From assembly GCF_000499845.2 (NCBI RefSeq), contig NC_023754.2:12068037-12132036 (forward strand): DNA of 64,000 bases. The letters are read 5' to 3'. The first letter of the stretch is position 1. Each line of letters begins with the position of its first letter. A program made the position numbers and the translations under genes. The notes beneath the pieces are model-generated. The model had not been told where the DNA came from, did no database searches, and was given only the letters and a program-made list of their open reading frames with translations. Shown in pieces: positions 44,587 to 54,856 of the stretch. The stretch is from Phaseolus vulgaris (taxonomy: Eukaryota > Streptophyta > Magnoliopsida > Fabales > Fabaceae).

Positions 44587-45566
44587 GTGTCCCCAATGAT
44601 GACAATTTAATCACATTTGCTTTCTCATGTAGTGTCCCCAATGGCGATGCTAAGTTTAATTATTGTTGGAGATTCCACATGGACTAAAGATTAAAACATT
44701 TCATAGTATATAAGTGGGTGCAAACCTCACCTTATAAGTCAGTTTTATGAGGTTGAATTAGGCTTAAAATCCACTTCTTAATATGATATCAGAGCCATTT
44801 CGAGTCTATCCTAGTGATTGTTTGTCGGGCTTATCAAAACACCCGCAATCAAGCCGTTATCAGACAACCCATAATATATAGTCTCACGCACGAATTGGTA
44901 GCCTCGACGTGAGGCGGTGTGTTGGAGATCTCATATCGACTAGAGATTAGAACATTTTATAGTACAAGTTTCCTAAAGATGACCATTAGAACTCCTAAAA
45001 ACTTTTCATTCATGGAGTGCCATGTGGCGTCTATAAATCCTCTCCATTGGTGGATTGCCATGTGGCAATCCATGTCTTGAAGGAACTTTCCATTAGCATG
45101 AAGACAAGTGGCATAAGGAGAGGAAGAGGCATGGAAAAGGTTGTGTCTTGGAAGAACTTGAATGGTCACCTTTGAAGAAAGGAAAGAAAAGGAGGGGCAC
45201 CTACTTGGTTGCTTGGTTGGTGTCATGTAGGATGTGATGTGGGTGTTTCCTATTGGCCTTTTAAGACCCAAAGTTCTAGAATTAATTGGTCAAGAATACA
45301 AAGTCCAAAATCCTATTTCTTCTAAGACTCAGAAATACGAAGATTGGAATAAAATTCTAACTACTCTTTACAATTTTTATAAGGCTAAAGAAGGAGAAAT
45401 CATTAGAAAATATCTTCTTAATCATTATTTTCTCTCTCCTTAGCTTGAATGTTTAGGTGGCTGAGACGGTCCTCCATCACTTTCATTTGGCTTTTTCTGT
45501 GAAGGAAAATATTATATCCATATCTGGTTAAGCTCTAGACATAGATTTTTTCTTCAAGCACATCCT
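44587..45566. repeat. Duplication copy 2, middle piece
   Basis: It matches 9797-10481 and 11452-11737 of copy 1, without the solo LTR that copy 1 has between them. It includes a second copy of the TRIM-like element. It is cut at 45566 by the Athila-like retrotransposon (target ATCCT). Confidence 0.85.
44664..44963 (+). mobile_element. TRIM-like miniature LTR element (copy 2)
   Basis: It has the same structure as 9871-10162: an LTR-like unit starting TGTTGGAGATTCC, primer site TGATATCAGAGCC at about 44783-44795, and a truncated second LTR. It keeps ATATAA in the LTR, which copy 1 has lost. Confidence 0.7.
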
Positions 45567-46150
45567 TGTTGATATTTCTCGGCAAGTGTACCGAATCAAC
45601 TGTAATATAGTACTCTTTAAAGTACGAATGTCGAACCCACAGAGAACAATTCTAATTAAGATGTTCTGTTATAAAACTCATTGAGTATAGAAAATAATTT
45701 TGAGACTTTGTTCATAACCAAATTAAAGATTTCACAAATAACTCGGAGAGTTAGGGTTTGATTCAGGACGTAACAAAACCAACTTATCAAATATAGAGAA
45801 AGATACTTGGGATTGAATTGCGTCTATCTCAATCATTTGCATTTTGGAATAATATAATATATAATACTCAAAACTACTTATTCTTGATGCTTAATTTAAA
45901 GTCATTCATCTTGATTCTTCACAGATGAAATTCATAAGATAATTTATCAAACACTAATTCCTCAGATATTAACAAATCATCCAGCTTTAGGAACAAAATT
46001 ATAATGCAATCAATAACCTGGAATCTATTCCTAGCATTACAAGTTATCAAGTATTTTCGTTTATTTCAAATCCTTAAAGGTACTTTCCAGTTAAATTTAA
46101 GGATCAAAATCAAGAATCTATTGATCAGACATAATCAAGCAATAAGCATA

Positions 46151-46410
46151 CACTAGTACAAAATTCTTCAATAACGACACCATTTAAAGACGGTTTAGTG
46201 ATAACCATCGTTAAAAACGACGCGGTGGCAATTCTGTAATTTTTTTCAAATTTTTTTAGACTTTTAACGACGGTTCACGACAGAACCGTCGTTAAAAGTA
46301 GACCGCAAACATACAACGACGGTTCGCGAATGTTAAAAGTAGACCGCAAACATACAACGACGGTTCGTTAAATCTACCCAGAACCGTCGTTAAAAGTCCC
46401 CCTCAGATTC
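46151..46410. repeat. Left terminal and subterminal repeats of the CACTA element
   Basis: At least seven copies of ACGACGGTT or its reverse complement lie in 250 bp, including a direct repeat of GTAGACCGCAAACATACAAC at about 46301 and 46339. Such motifs are the binding sites of the TNPA-like protein in En/Spm elements. Confidence 0.85.
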
Positions 46411-46483
46411 ACTTTTTTTTCCCACTCTTTCTCACTCTCTCACTTTCTTTCCTACTCTTTCTCACACTCAGATTCCGCAACCC

Positions 46484-47035
46484 TCACGCCCTTGCCACCA
46501 CCGCGACCCCCTGTTTGGATTCTGCGCCGCACCGACGACCGCACCGCGCCGCACCGACGACCGCACCGTGCCGCATCGACGACCGCACCGCGCCGCACCC
46601 TCGACCGCGCGACTCCGCAACCACGACCGCGCGACTCCGCGCCTGCGAACCGCGCCGCAACCTCGAACGCACCGCGCCGCACCTCGACCGCGCGACTCGG
46701 CAACCTCGACCGCGTGAACCGCGTTGCAACCTCAACCGCGCGACCGCGCGACTCCGCGCCCGCGAACCCTGTCGCGCCGCAACCGCACGACTCCGCGGCC
46801 GTGACCCCTGCCGCGCCCGCGAACCCTACAGCGGCGCAACCGCACGACTCTGCAGCCGTGCCCCTGCCGCGCCGTAACCGCGCGAACCCCCGTGCGACTC
46901 CGCGCCGCGCCCCCCTGCCGCGACCACCGCGCTTTTTCGCGCGCCCCTGCCGCGACCACCACGACCCTCCGCGCCGCGCGCCCTTGCCGCGACTCCCTTC
47001 CGTCACCGCGGCTACGTGACGAACGACCAAGACAG
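46484..47035. repeat. GC-rich degenerate tandem block in the CACTA 5' region
   Basis: About 550 bp of CCGCACCGCGCCGCACC / GACTCCGCG-like units, extremely rich in C, G and CpG in an otherwise AT-rich element. All frames on both strands stay open and give Arg/Ala/Pro-rich low-complexity proteins, which is a composition effect. It lies upstream of TNP2, so it may be 5' untranslated or promoter sequence. I do not call a protein here. Confidence 0.75.
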
Positions 47036-47203
47036 ACACTACCTCGCCCGTTTCAGCAACCACCGCGACGCACGTCTTTTACCACCGACTCCTTGCTGCA
47101 ACCGCTTGTCGTGACAGCCCATCCATTTGAGGTTAGTGTATTCTTATTTATTATCACTTATATTTTGAAAGTATTCGTTTTGAGTTTAATATTAATTGTT
47201 TAT

Positions 47204-47425
47204 ATTGAACGCATTGGTTCTGAGTCCGGAGGTGTTCGACCTTCGGCAATTTTCAGTCATTATATATTGTTTTGACATATTGAACGCACTGGTTCTGAGT
47301 CCGGAGGTGTTCGACCTTCGGCAAATTTCAGTCATTATATATTGTTTTGACATATTGAACGCATTGGTTCTGAGTCCGGAGGTGTCCGACCTTCGGCACT
47401 TTTGTTTTATTTTTTCATGATTACA
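47204..47425. repeat. 75-bp tandem repeat upstream of the transposase
   Basis: Three units starting at 47204, 47279 and 47354 (ATTGAACGCATTGGTTCTGA, then GTCCGGAGGTGT). Degenerate half units lie on either side (47165 and 47425). The last unit ends about 35 bp before the TNP2 start codon. The period is a multiple of three, so frames stay open. Confidence 0.9.
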
Positions 47426-47459
47426 TATTGAAAGTATTGGTTCTTAGTTTAGCAGTTCT

Positions 47460-50400
47460 ATGGATCGGAGTTGGATTAATACATCACGAATAAGTGATAC
47501 TTACGAAAAAGGGGTGGAAGAGTTCATACAATTCGCAGAACATAATGCCGTTAGTTATAAGAATGGAGTAAGGATAAGGTGCCCTTGTATCAATTGTTTA
47601 AATGGAAGGATATTGACTGTTTCTGAAATTAGAGAACATCTTTTGTGTGATGGATTTTTGAAAAGTTATACAACATGGACGTGGCATGGTGAATTGTTAG
47701 ACTTGCCAAGTGTGCACGGAGGTTCGGAGGAAGTTCATTTCTCAATGGATGATAGATTAGAAGACATGATTCGTGATGTGGGAGCAGAATCATTTGCTAA
47801 TGTAGTTTTTGAAAATATGTCTAATGATGCAGAGACTCCTTTGTATTCTGGTTCAACTAACTTCACACGATTATCAGCAGTGTTAAGGTTGATGAATTTG
47901 AAGGCAATGAATGGATGGACCGACAAAAGTTTTACAGAATTGCTTCAATTGCTTAAGGACATGCTTCCAGAAGGAAATACCCTGCCCAATCGAAATTATG
48001 AGGCCAAAAAAATACTTTGTCCAATGGGTATGGAGTATAGAAAAATACATTCATGTCCTAACGATTGTATTTTATACAGAAATGAGTATGAAGATTTAAG
48101 AAGATGTCCCAGGTGTGGTTTGTCACGCTATAAGGTTAAGGTTGGTCAGAATGATGAAATTGATGAATTGACAAAGGAAGGTCCTCCTGCTAAGGTTGTT
48201 TGGTACCTTCTGATAATTCCAAGGCTTAAGCGTTTGTTTGCAAATGCAGATGACGCTAAAAACCTTAGGTGGCATGCAGATAATAGAAAATGTGATGGAT
48301 TACTTCGTCATCCTGCTGATTCTTTGCAGTGGAAGAATATTGATAAAGAATTTCCTGAATTTGGAAAAGAATCAAGAAACTTAAGACTTGGATTGGCAAC
48401 TGATGGAATGAATCCCTTTGGAAATTTAAGTAGTAATCATAGTTCATGGCCCGTTTTGTTAGTGATTTACAACTTACCTCCTGCGTTGTGTATGAAGCGC
48501 AAATACATGATGTTATCTATGATGATCTCTGGTCCAAAACAACCTGGAAATGACATAGATGTTTATCTTAAACCATTGATTGAAGATTTGAAATTATTGT
48601 GGAATGAAGGGGTTGATGTGTTTGACGCGTTTAAGAATGAATCTTTCCGATTGCATGCGATGTTGTTTTGTACTATCAATGACTTCCTTGCATATGGGAA
48701 CTTGTCAGGTTATAGTGTGAAAGGCCATAGAGCATGTCCAATATGTCAAGACAAGACATCTTATGAGCAGTTGAAACATGGAAGAAAAACCGTGTATCTT
48801 GGGCATCGTAGATTTCTAAAGAAATATCATCCGTATTGTCGATTGAAAAAAGCTTTTAATGGATACCAAGAACATGACATTTGTCCCACTCCCTTAAGTG
48901 GTGTTGAAATTTATGAAAAAATAAAAAATGTTAATGTGTCTTTTGGAAAAATGAAGAAGAAGCAAACGGTGAGTGAAATATGGAAGAAGAAATCAATCTT
49001 TTTTGATCTTCCGTATTGGTGTAAGTTGGATGTTAGACACTGTCTAGATGTAATGCACGTAGAGAAGAATGTGTGTGACAGTCTAATAGGAACACTTCTG
49101 AACATTAAAGGCAAAACAAAGGATGGTGTGAATGCACGTCTGGATTTGATTGAAATGAATATACGAGAGGAATTGGCACCGAGAGAAGTTGGTAAACGTA
49201 CATACTTGCCTGCAGCGTGTTACACTTTGTCAAAGAAAGAGAAAACAAGTTTTTGTGAATGTCTTAAAGGTGTTAAGGTACCACAAGGCTACTCTTCAAA
49301 TGTGAAGAGTCTTGTATCTATGAATGATTTGAAACTAATTGGCTTAAAGTCACATGATTGTCACGTTCTAATGCAACAATTATTACCGGTGGCTATTCGT
49401 GGAATCTTGCCCAAAAATGTTAGGCATACAATCACTCGACTATGTTCATTTTTCAATTCCATATGTAGTAAAGAGATTGACTCTCAGAAGTTGGATGAAC
49501 TTGAAGAAGAAATAATTGTTATCTTGTGTCAACTCGAGATGTTTTTTCCTCCATCTTTTTTTGATATTATGGTACACTTGGTTGTTCATCTTGTAAGAGA
49601 AATCAGATTGTGTGGGTCAGTTTATATGCGATGGATGTATCCAGTTGAACGATACATGAAGATTTTGAAGGGATATGTGAAGAATCAATGTCGTCCAGAA
49701 GCTTCCATTATTGAAAGATACATTTCAGAAGAATCTATTGAGTTTTGTTCTGAGTACATGTCAAAAGCCAAATGTATAGGAGTTCCTGAAAAAGGTTGGC
49801 ACTCTCGTAGATTCATAAGTAAATCTTCAAGAGGTGTACATGTCATAAGCAAATCTAGAGAAGAGGTTCTGCAAGCACACTTGTATATCTTGAATAACAC
49901 TGATGAGGTGTTACCATACTTAGATACACACAAAGACATTGTCAAATATAAAAATCCAAGACAATCAGAAAAATGGGTGTTAATTGAGCATAACAAAACT
50001 TTCATGTCATGGTTTAAGCAACAAATAATGAATGATCCATCAGCATCTGAAACATTAACATGGCTTGCAAACGGTCTCAAATTTGATGTTTTATGTTGTT
50101 CTGGCTATGAAGTAAATGGTTGTTTGTTTTACACAAAGTCTCGAGATGATAGGAGTACAGTGCAAAATAGCGAAGTCACCTTGGAGGCAGAGTCTATGCA
50201 GTTTTCAACTGCAAAGGATCAAAATCCTGTTGTGGGATCAATGCCTTATTATGGTGTCATAGTAGAGATTTGGGAAGCTAATTATACCAAGTTTACTGTA
50301 CCTGTTTTCAAATGCAAGTTGGTTGACAATAAGACTGGTGTCAAAGTTGATGAATCAGGAATGACTTTGGTTGACTTTCGAAAGATAGGTTATCATGACG

Positions 50401-50648
50401 AACCATTTATAATGGCACATCAAGCTTCCCAAGTTTTCTATATCCAAGATCCTACGTCTGACCACTGGTCTGTTGTGCTACATGGAAAAAAACAACATAA
50501 TGACCCAGAAGATACAAACAATGACATTTGTGAGATTGAATCACTTACAAGAACGACCATCAATAAAGAGTACGAGGATGTTGCTGATGTTGTACATGCA
50601 ACTCGAAATGATCATGATGAAGGAATATATATTTGTATGTACATGTGA
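47460..50648 (+). CDS. TNP2-like CACTA transposase, intact
   Basis: A 1062-aa open frame without any stop. Order: a transposase-associated N-terminal zinc domain (MDRSWINTSRISD, GVRIRCPCINCLNGR) at about 1-80, then the Transposase_21 catalytic region from about 190 (RCPRCGLSRYK, LRWHADNRKCDGLLRHPAD, LATDGMNPFGNLSSNHSSWP, GHRACPICQD, LDVRHCLDVMHVEKNVCDSL). A DUF4218-like block (ICSKEIDSQKLDELEEEIIV, YVKNQCRPEASI) follows, then a DUF4216-like block near 900-1000 (YYGVIVEIWEANYTKFTVPV). TNP2 proteins cut element ends. The size is normal for plant CACTA elements. The start is the MDRSW methionine, standard for the family. It is single-exon here; the last few codons may belong to an intron. It is the only intact transposition gene in the window. 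Confidence 0.93.
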   Translation: MDRSWINTSRISDTYEKGVEEFIQFAEHNAVSYKNGVRIRCPCINCLNGRILTVSEIREHLLCDGFLKSYTTWTWHGELLDLPSVHGGSEEVHFSMDDRLEDMIRDVGAESFANVVFENMSNDAETPLYSGSTNFTRLSAVLRLMNLKAMNGWTDKSFTELLQLLKDMLPEGNTLPNRNYEAKKILCPMGMEYRKIHSCPNDCILYRNEYEDLRRCPRCGLSRYKVKVGQNDEIDELTKEGPPAKVVWYLLIIPRLKRLFANADDAKNLRWHADNRKCDGLLRHPADSLQWKNIDKEFPEFGKESRNLRLGLATDGMNPFGNLSSNHSSWPVLLVIYNLPPALCMKRKYMMLSMMISGPKQPGNDIDVYLKPLIEDLKLLWNEGVDVFDAFKNESFRLHAMLFCTINDFLAYGNLSGYSVKGHRACPICQDKTSYEQLKHGRKTVYLGHRRFLKKYHPYCRLKKAFNGYQEHDICPTPLSGVEIYEKIKNVNVSFGKMKKKQTVSEIWKKKSIFFDLPYWCKLDVRHCLDVMHVEKNVCDSLIGTLLNIKGKTKDGVNARLDLIEMNIREELAPREVGKRTYLPAACYTLSKKEKTSFCECLKGVKVPQGYSSNVKSLVSMNDLKLIGLKSHDCHVLMQQLLPVAIRGILPKNVRHTITRLCSFFNSICSKEIDSQKLDELEEEIIVILCQLEMFFPPSFFDIMVHLVVHLVREIRLCGSVYMRWMYPVERYMKILKGYVKNQCRPEASIIERYISEESIEFCSEYMSKAKCIGVPEKGWHSRRFISKSSRGVHVISKSREEVLQAHLYILNNTDEVLPYLDTHKDIVKYKNPRQSEKWVLIEHNKTFMSWFKQQIMNDPSASETLTWLANGLKFDVLCCSGYEVNGCLFYTKSRDDRSTVQNSEVTLEAESMQFSTAKDQNPVVGSMPYYGVIVEIWEANYTKFTVPVFKCKLVDNKTGVKVDESGMTLVDFRKIGYHDEPFIMAHQASQVFYIQDPTSDHWSVVLHGKKQHNDPEDTNNDICEIESLTRTTINKEYEDVADVVHATRNDHDEGIYICMYM

Positions 50649-50731
50649 TTCATGTTTAGTTTTACAATATATTTCATTTTCATTATATTTCATATTCTTG
50701 ATGCTTATTATATTTTTTTGATAACAGGAAC

Positions 50732-53620
50732 ATGGCAGATGATAAAGTTTCCCATTCAAAAACTGGTAGAGGACCTACGAGATTGAAGAATATGTTTAAG
50801 AAGATAACTAAAGATGACAAAATACCTTTGTCTATTGATATCCACACTGGTGTGCCCACTGGGCAACATGCAAAGAAATATAGGAGTTATCTTGGAGTAC
50901 TTTCTCGTGAAAGGATCTCTATCTTAACTCAGTCCTGGGATCACGTGACTGACCACGAGAAAAACATGATTTGGCAAGATATTCTGGTATGTAACTGTTT
51001 TTACTTTGCTAAATCTAAAGTTCTTTTATACTTGTTTTTGTTTATGAACTAATTCTTTCAAACAATGTAGACACATTACAACATCCCGAATGTGGAAACC
51101 TTGAAAGCGAAGGTTCTTTCAGATGTGGGTGTCAAGTTTCGTCAGTTTAAATCAAAATTGACAACAGATTATATATATGGGAAAAGGAAAGAAGAAAATC
51201 CTTGTGCAAAATATGCATCCATTGATGAAGAAACTTGGCAGCAGTTTGTCAATATTCGACAAACTGAAAAATGGCAGGTTAGTATCACTTTTATATTTGA
51301 ATATAGTTTATATTAACGTATTACTAAATTTTGAGTGTTATGATAGGAGGTTCGAAACAAAGCAAAAGCCAATCAGGCACATAATGATACGCCACACTTA
51401 TTGTCTCGTGGTGGTTATAAGTTGCTAGAGCAGAGGATGCTTGAAGAAAAGATTAAAGCACGTTCTACTTCCATTGAGGAAATGAATAGTGTAGATTCTT
51501 TAAGACCTCCATCCCCACCACTCCGACATGAGATGTGGAAGGGTGCCCGTATAAACACATTAGGGACATGGAGTTCTAAGTCTACAGAACAAACAGTTGA
51601 ACGCATTGTAAGTTTGACAATTTCTTTTCAATGTGTTATTTTAAATTCAATGTGTTGAAGTTTGTCAATTTCTTTTCATTTGTTTTAGGATTCTCTTAAT
51701 GAGCAATCAACACAGGGGACTTTTAAACCATGTGGTCGCAATGATATTCTTAATGTTGCTCTCGGACGACCTGAACACCCTGGACGTGTTCGTGTAGCTG
51801 GATATGGGGTTGGGATTCGGTCATACTTTGGACCTCCATCACACAGCAAGGAACAATTGTCCAATGAACCTAGCCAAGAGTATTTACTACAACTACGTGA
51901 GCAGTTAAAGGCTGAGGTAACTCAAGAGCTTAAAGAAAGCTTCATGGAGGAGTTTAGTGCGTGAATGGAAATGGAGTTCAAAAAGCGGTTGGAGGGTTTA
52001 GGACACTCACAGCAACCACCTACTATGGTAGAAGATGAACCACCTCCGCCTCCTATTAAGAAAGTCAGCACTAAAGGGAGTTGTTCGGCAGTTGATCTAT
52101 CAGGGGATGACTTTGGCTCAACTAGCCAATGCGAATTATATGTTGAATGTAATTCTTTGACCCGATTCGTTGCCTTGGGTAAGTGTTATGAAGGGGTCAC
52201 AATGTTACTCTTCCTTCTAATTTCATGAAGGTCACGGTGGAGAAGGTCCTTTATGGTGATCTTGCAGTTCCTGTGCCGACATCAGAGGTGACAATTGTGG
52301 TAGAGGCATTACATACTTTCGTTGCCTGGCCTAGACATCTCGTCAGACCTATAGACTCTATGGTATATATTTGCACTGATATTAATAGAATTATATATAA
52401 GATATATTACATTCTAACTAATTTAAGTATTTTTTTGTTTTGATGAGTAGCAGGAACCTAAGACAAATCTGCCTCTAGGAAAGAAGAAAATAGTCTCCAT
52501 TGATGATCCTCTGGCGGCATTGGTGGAAGTTGCTACAGCTTTAGATACAACCGTGTTAGAGGTTCCACGGGATGCCAATGTTTTTGGAAGGCATAGTAAT
52601 CTACCGTTGTACGTTCACATGTCTGATTTGTTGGACCTTGCATCCGGAGATCAAGAGATTAACATAACAGTTCTGCAATTATGGATGATGTAAGTTCAAA
52701 TTTTAAAATCTTTATACTTTTGATTTATTAAATATATTAGTACTAACTTATTGAAATTTAGGTATCTTTCTGGATTATGCTTTGATGAGGGGAAACACAA
52801 TATATATGGGTTTTTAGACCCTCAAATCACTCAATCAATTGGAAACAAGAAGTCGGAAACACAAACATACATCACCACTGCCTTAAAGAATGGTGGAAAA
52901 CACATTTATTTTGCTCCGTACATCCATGAGTAAGTTCTTATTTATTACATAAGTTTTAATAAATTATTGAAATAAGAGAAACTAATTAACTGATTTGTTA
53001 TACAGGCGTCATTGGCAATTATTGATCATATCTGTTCAAGATCATACCGCTGCATGGTTTTGCTCCTTGCATAAAAAACCTCCTGCCTATTTTAAAAACA
53101 TTATAGATAGGTACGACAGTTTCATTTAACATTTATTATTACTTATATATTATATAATGTTATGTATTTTAACATGAAATCTTATTATTTTAGTGCTTAC
53201 TCTCGATATAATATGTTGTGTGGGAGGAGAACTTCAAACGCACAAAAACTCACTTGGATGTACCTTAAGGTATTTAAAGTATATTTGTTTACTTAATTTA
53301 ATGTGTTTCACTCATTCATTTAATACATTTATTTTCACATGCAGTCCAACAGGCAACCTCAAAATTATGAGTGCGGTTATTATGTTATGCAGTGGATGTT
53401 GACTATTTTGCAAGCTGAAATTAAGAAAGGTTGGGATAAGGTAATACCTCAATACAATAAACACTTTAAAATTTGAGATTTATTATTCATGCACTAATTC
53501 AAAATATTTCAAATGTCACAGTTTTTCAACGACCAACATCCGCTAGATTTAGAAGCATTGGAGTATGTGAGAACAACATGGTCAAAGTATTTTGTAACCA
53601 TGTATAACACTCTAGTATAG
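50732..53620 (+). pseudogene. CACTA second gene: Transposase_24-like, DUF8039-like and Ulp1-like C48 protease parts
   Basis: Ten exons with good borders: 50732-50986, 51071-51277, 51347-51607, 51689-52362, 52454-52689, 52762-52929, 53006-53110, 53194-53269, 53345-53440 and 53522-53620. Exons 1-4 resemble the plant Transposase_24 (TNPA-side) protein (GRGPTRLKNMFKKI, SYLGVLSRERISIL, GRPEHPGRVRVAGYGVGIR). Exon 4 then has CELYVECNSLTRFVALGKCY and VPTSEVTIVVEALHTFVAWP (DUF8039-like). Exons 7-10 resemble Ulp1/SENP proteases (ERHWQLLII, NYECGYYVMQWM with the Cys). The usual catalytic Asp is not evident (AAWFCSLHKK). A TGA at 51962-51964 and a one-base frameshift near 52210 break the frame. The protein may bind subterminal repeats or cleave SUMO-like conjugates; both are inferred. 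Confidence 0.8.
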
Positions 53621-53814
53621 ATAAATCATTACAATGACAAATTCTTTTATATATTACCAAACTTTTTTTGTATAATGTTATAATTTGTTGTATTTAATTT
53701 TTATATTTAAATTATGATTTGAAATGTTTTTATTTTCTGAAAATAAAAACTTTAAGCAGGTTATTTGAGATTTTTAAAAGGTTATTTGAGATTTTTAAAT
53801 TTTTTTTTATTCAA

Positions 53815-54072
53815 GACATATAACGACGGTTCCACTTGGAACCGTCTTTAAAAAGGCCATACATATAACGACGGTTCCTATGGGAACCGTCTTTAAAAGT
53901 GCCTTCATTTTTTTTCAAAAAAACGCAACCCATCTTTAACGACGGTTGTGTGAACCGTCGTTATAAGTCGGAGTTTTTAACGACTTTTAACGACACCAGT
54001 AATGACGACGGTTCCGGAACCGTTGTGAAATGTCGATTTTAACCGTCGTTAATTGACCTTTTTGTACTGGTG
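53815..54072. repeat. Right terminal and subterminal repeats of the CACTA element
   Basis: Paired motifs such as ACGACGGTTCC and GGAACCGTC, close enough to fold into small hairpins, occur four or more times. They end in the inverted repeat at 54059-54072. They match the left subterminal motif. Confidence 0.85.
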
Positions 54073-54840
54073 ATAAAACAAAAATACCAAGAACAAGTAG
54101 AAAAGAGAATTTTATATATATATTACCAAGAATACATTTGATCAAGGTAAATTATATTCAATCCCAAGTTAGAAAGAACTTAGCCACTCATGACAACTCC
54201 TCCAATCTTCATTCTTGATCTGGATTGCATAAGAAGGGCTTATCTGAGCAAGTTCTTCTCCTAAGAACAGAGGTTTCTTATCTTTCTCTCACTAGTCTCT
54301 CTCTATAAAAACCCAATCTTTTTCCACCGCTGGTTTTGAGTTATGTTTCAGAATTTATATAATCAACTTTAGCTCAAGCTAGCCCGTTTTAGCTTAAGCT
54401 AGATCTTTCAGTGCATTTTTAGCTTGAGCTAGCGATTCTAGCCTGAGCTAGATCAGTACTGCACCTTTAATCAACTCTGGACAGTTTTAGCTTGAGCTAG
54501 CAATTCTAGCCTGGGCTAGAATTGTATTGCACCTTTAATCAACTCTGGATAGTTTTAGCTTGACCTAAATCCTCTAGCTTGAGCTAAATTTTCTTGTGAT
54601 GCAATTAAGGTTTTACTTTCTTTCTTTCAATGCCAGCTTGAATAATTCTTTCAATGCTTCATATTCATCTGCAATTTACACAAAAATTGAGATTAAATTT
54701 CTTCATTTGTTTCTTGGTTCAAAATATATAATCAGATTCAATAATTCGCAGATTAGGGTAATTTTCTTACATTAAGCAACAATTAAGGTCCAAAGTGTTC
54801 AATTTTCTCAATCATAAAAACTACACATTGGCACTTATCA

Positions 54841-54856
54841 AATTCCCCCCAACCTA
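54841..54856 (-). other. Polypurine tract of the Athila-like element
   Basis: GGTTGGGGGGAATT on the minus strand, directly next to the left (3') LTR. Plus-strand DNA synthesis starts at such tracts. It confirms the minus orientation of the element. Confidence 0.8.

Larger units (their letters stand above)
46151..54072 (+). mobile_element. CACTA (En/Spm-type) transposon, 7922 bp
   Basis: The ends are CACTAGTACAAAA and TTTTTGTACTGGTG, inverted repeats of 13 bp with one mismatch (CACTA versus CACCA). The 3-bp target duplication is ATA (46148-46150 and 54073-54075). The intact LTR at 60169-61528 has a single ATA at the corresponding place (about 60752), proving the insertion. Subterminal arrays of ACGACGGTTC / GAACCGTCGTT lie at both ends. 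It carries an intact TNP2 gene and a damaged accessory gene, both on the plus strand. The loss of one base in the right CACTA terminus may affect mobility. Confidence 0.95.

Noticed and set aside
46452..47063. Long Arg/Ala/Pro-rich open frames on both strands in the CACTA 5' region
   Set aside because: All six frames stay open because the DNA is a GC-rich degenerate repeat poor in stop codons. The proteins are low complexity and have no domain.
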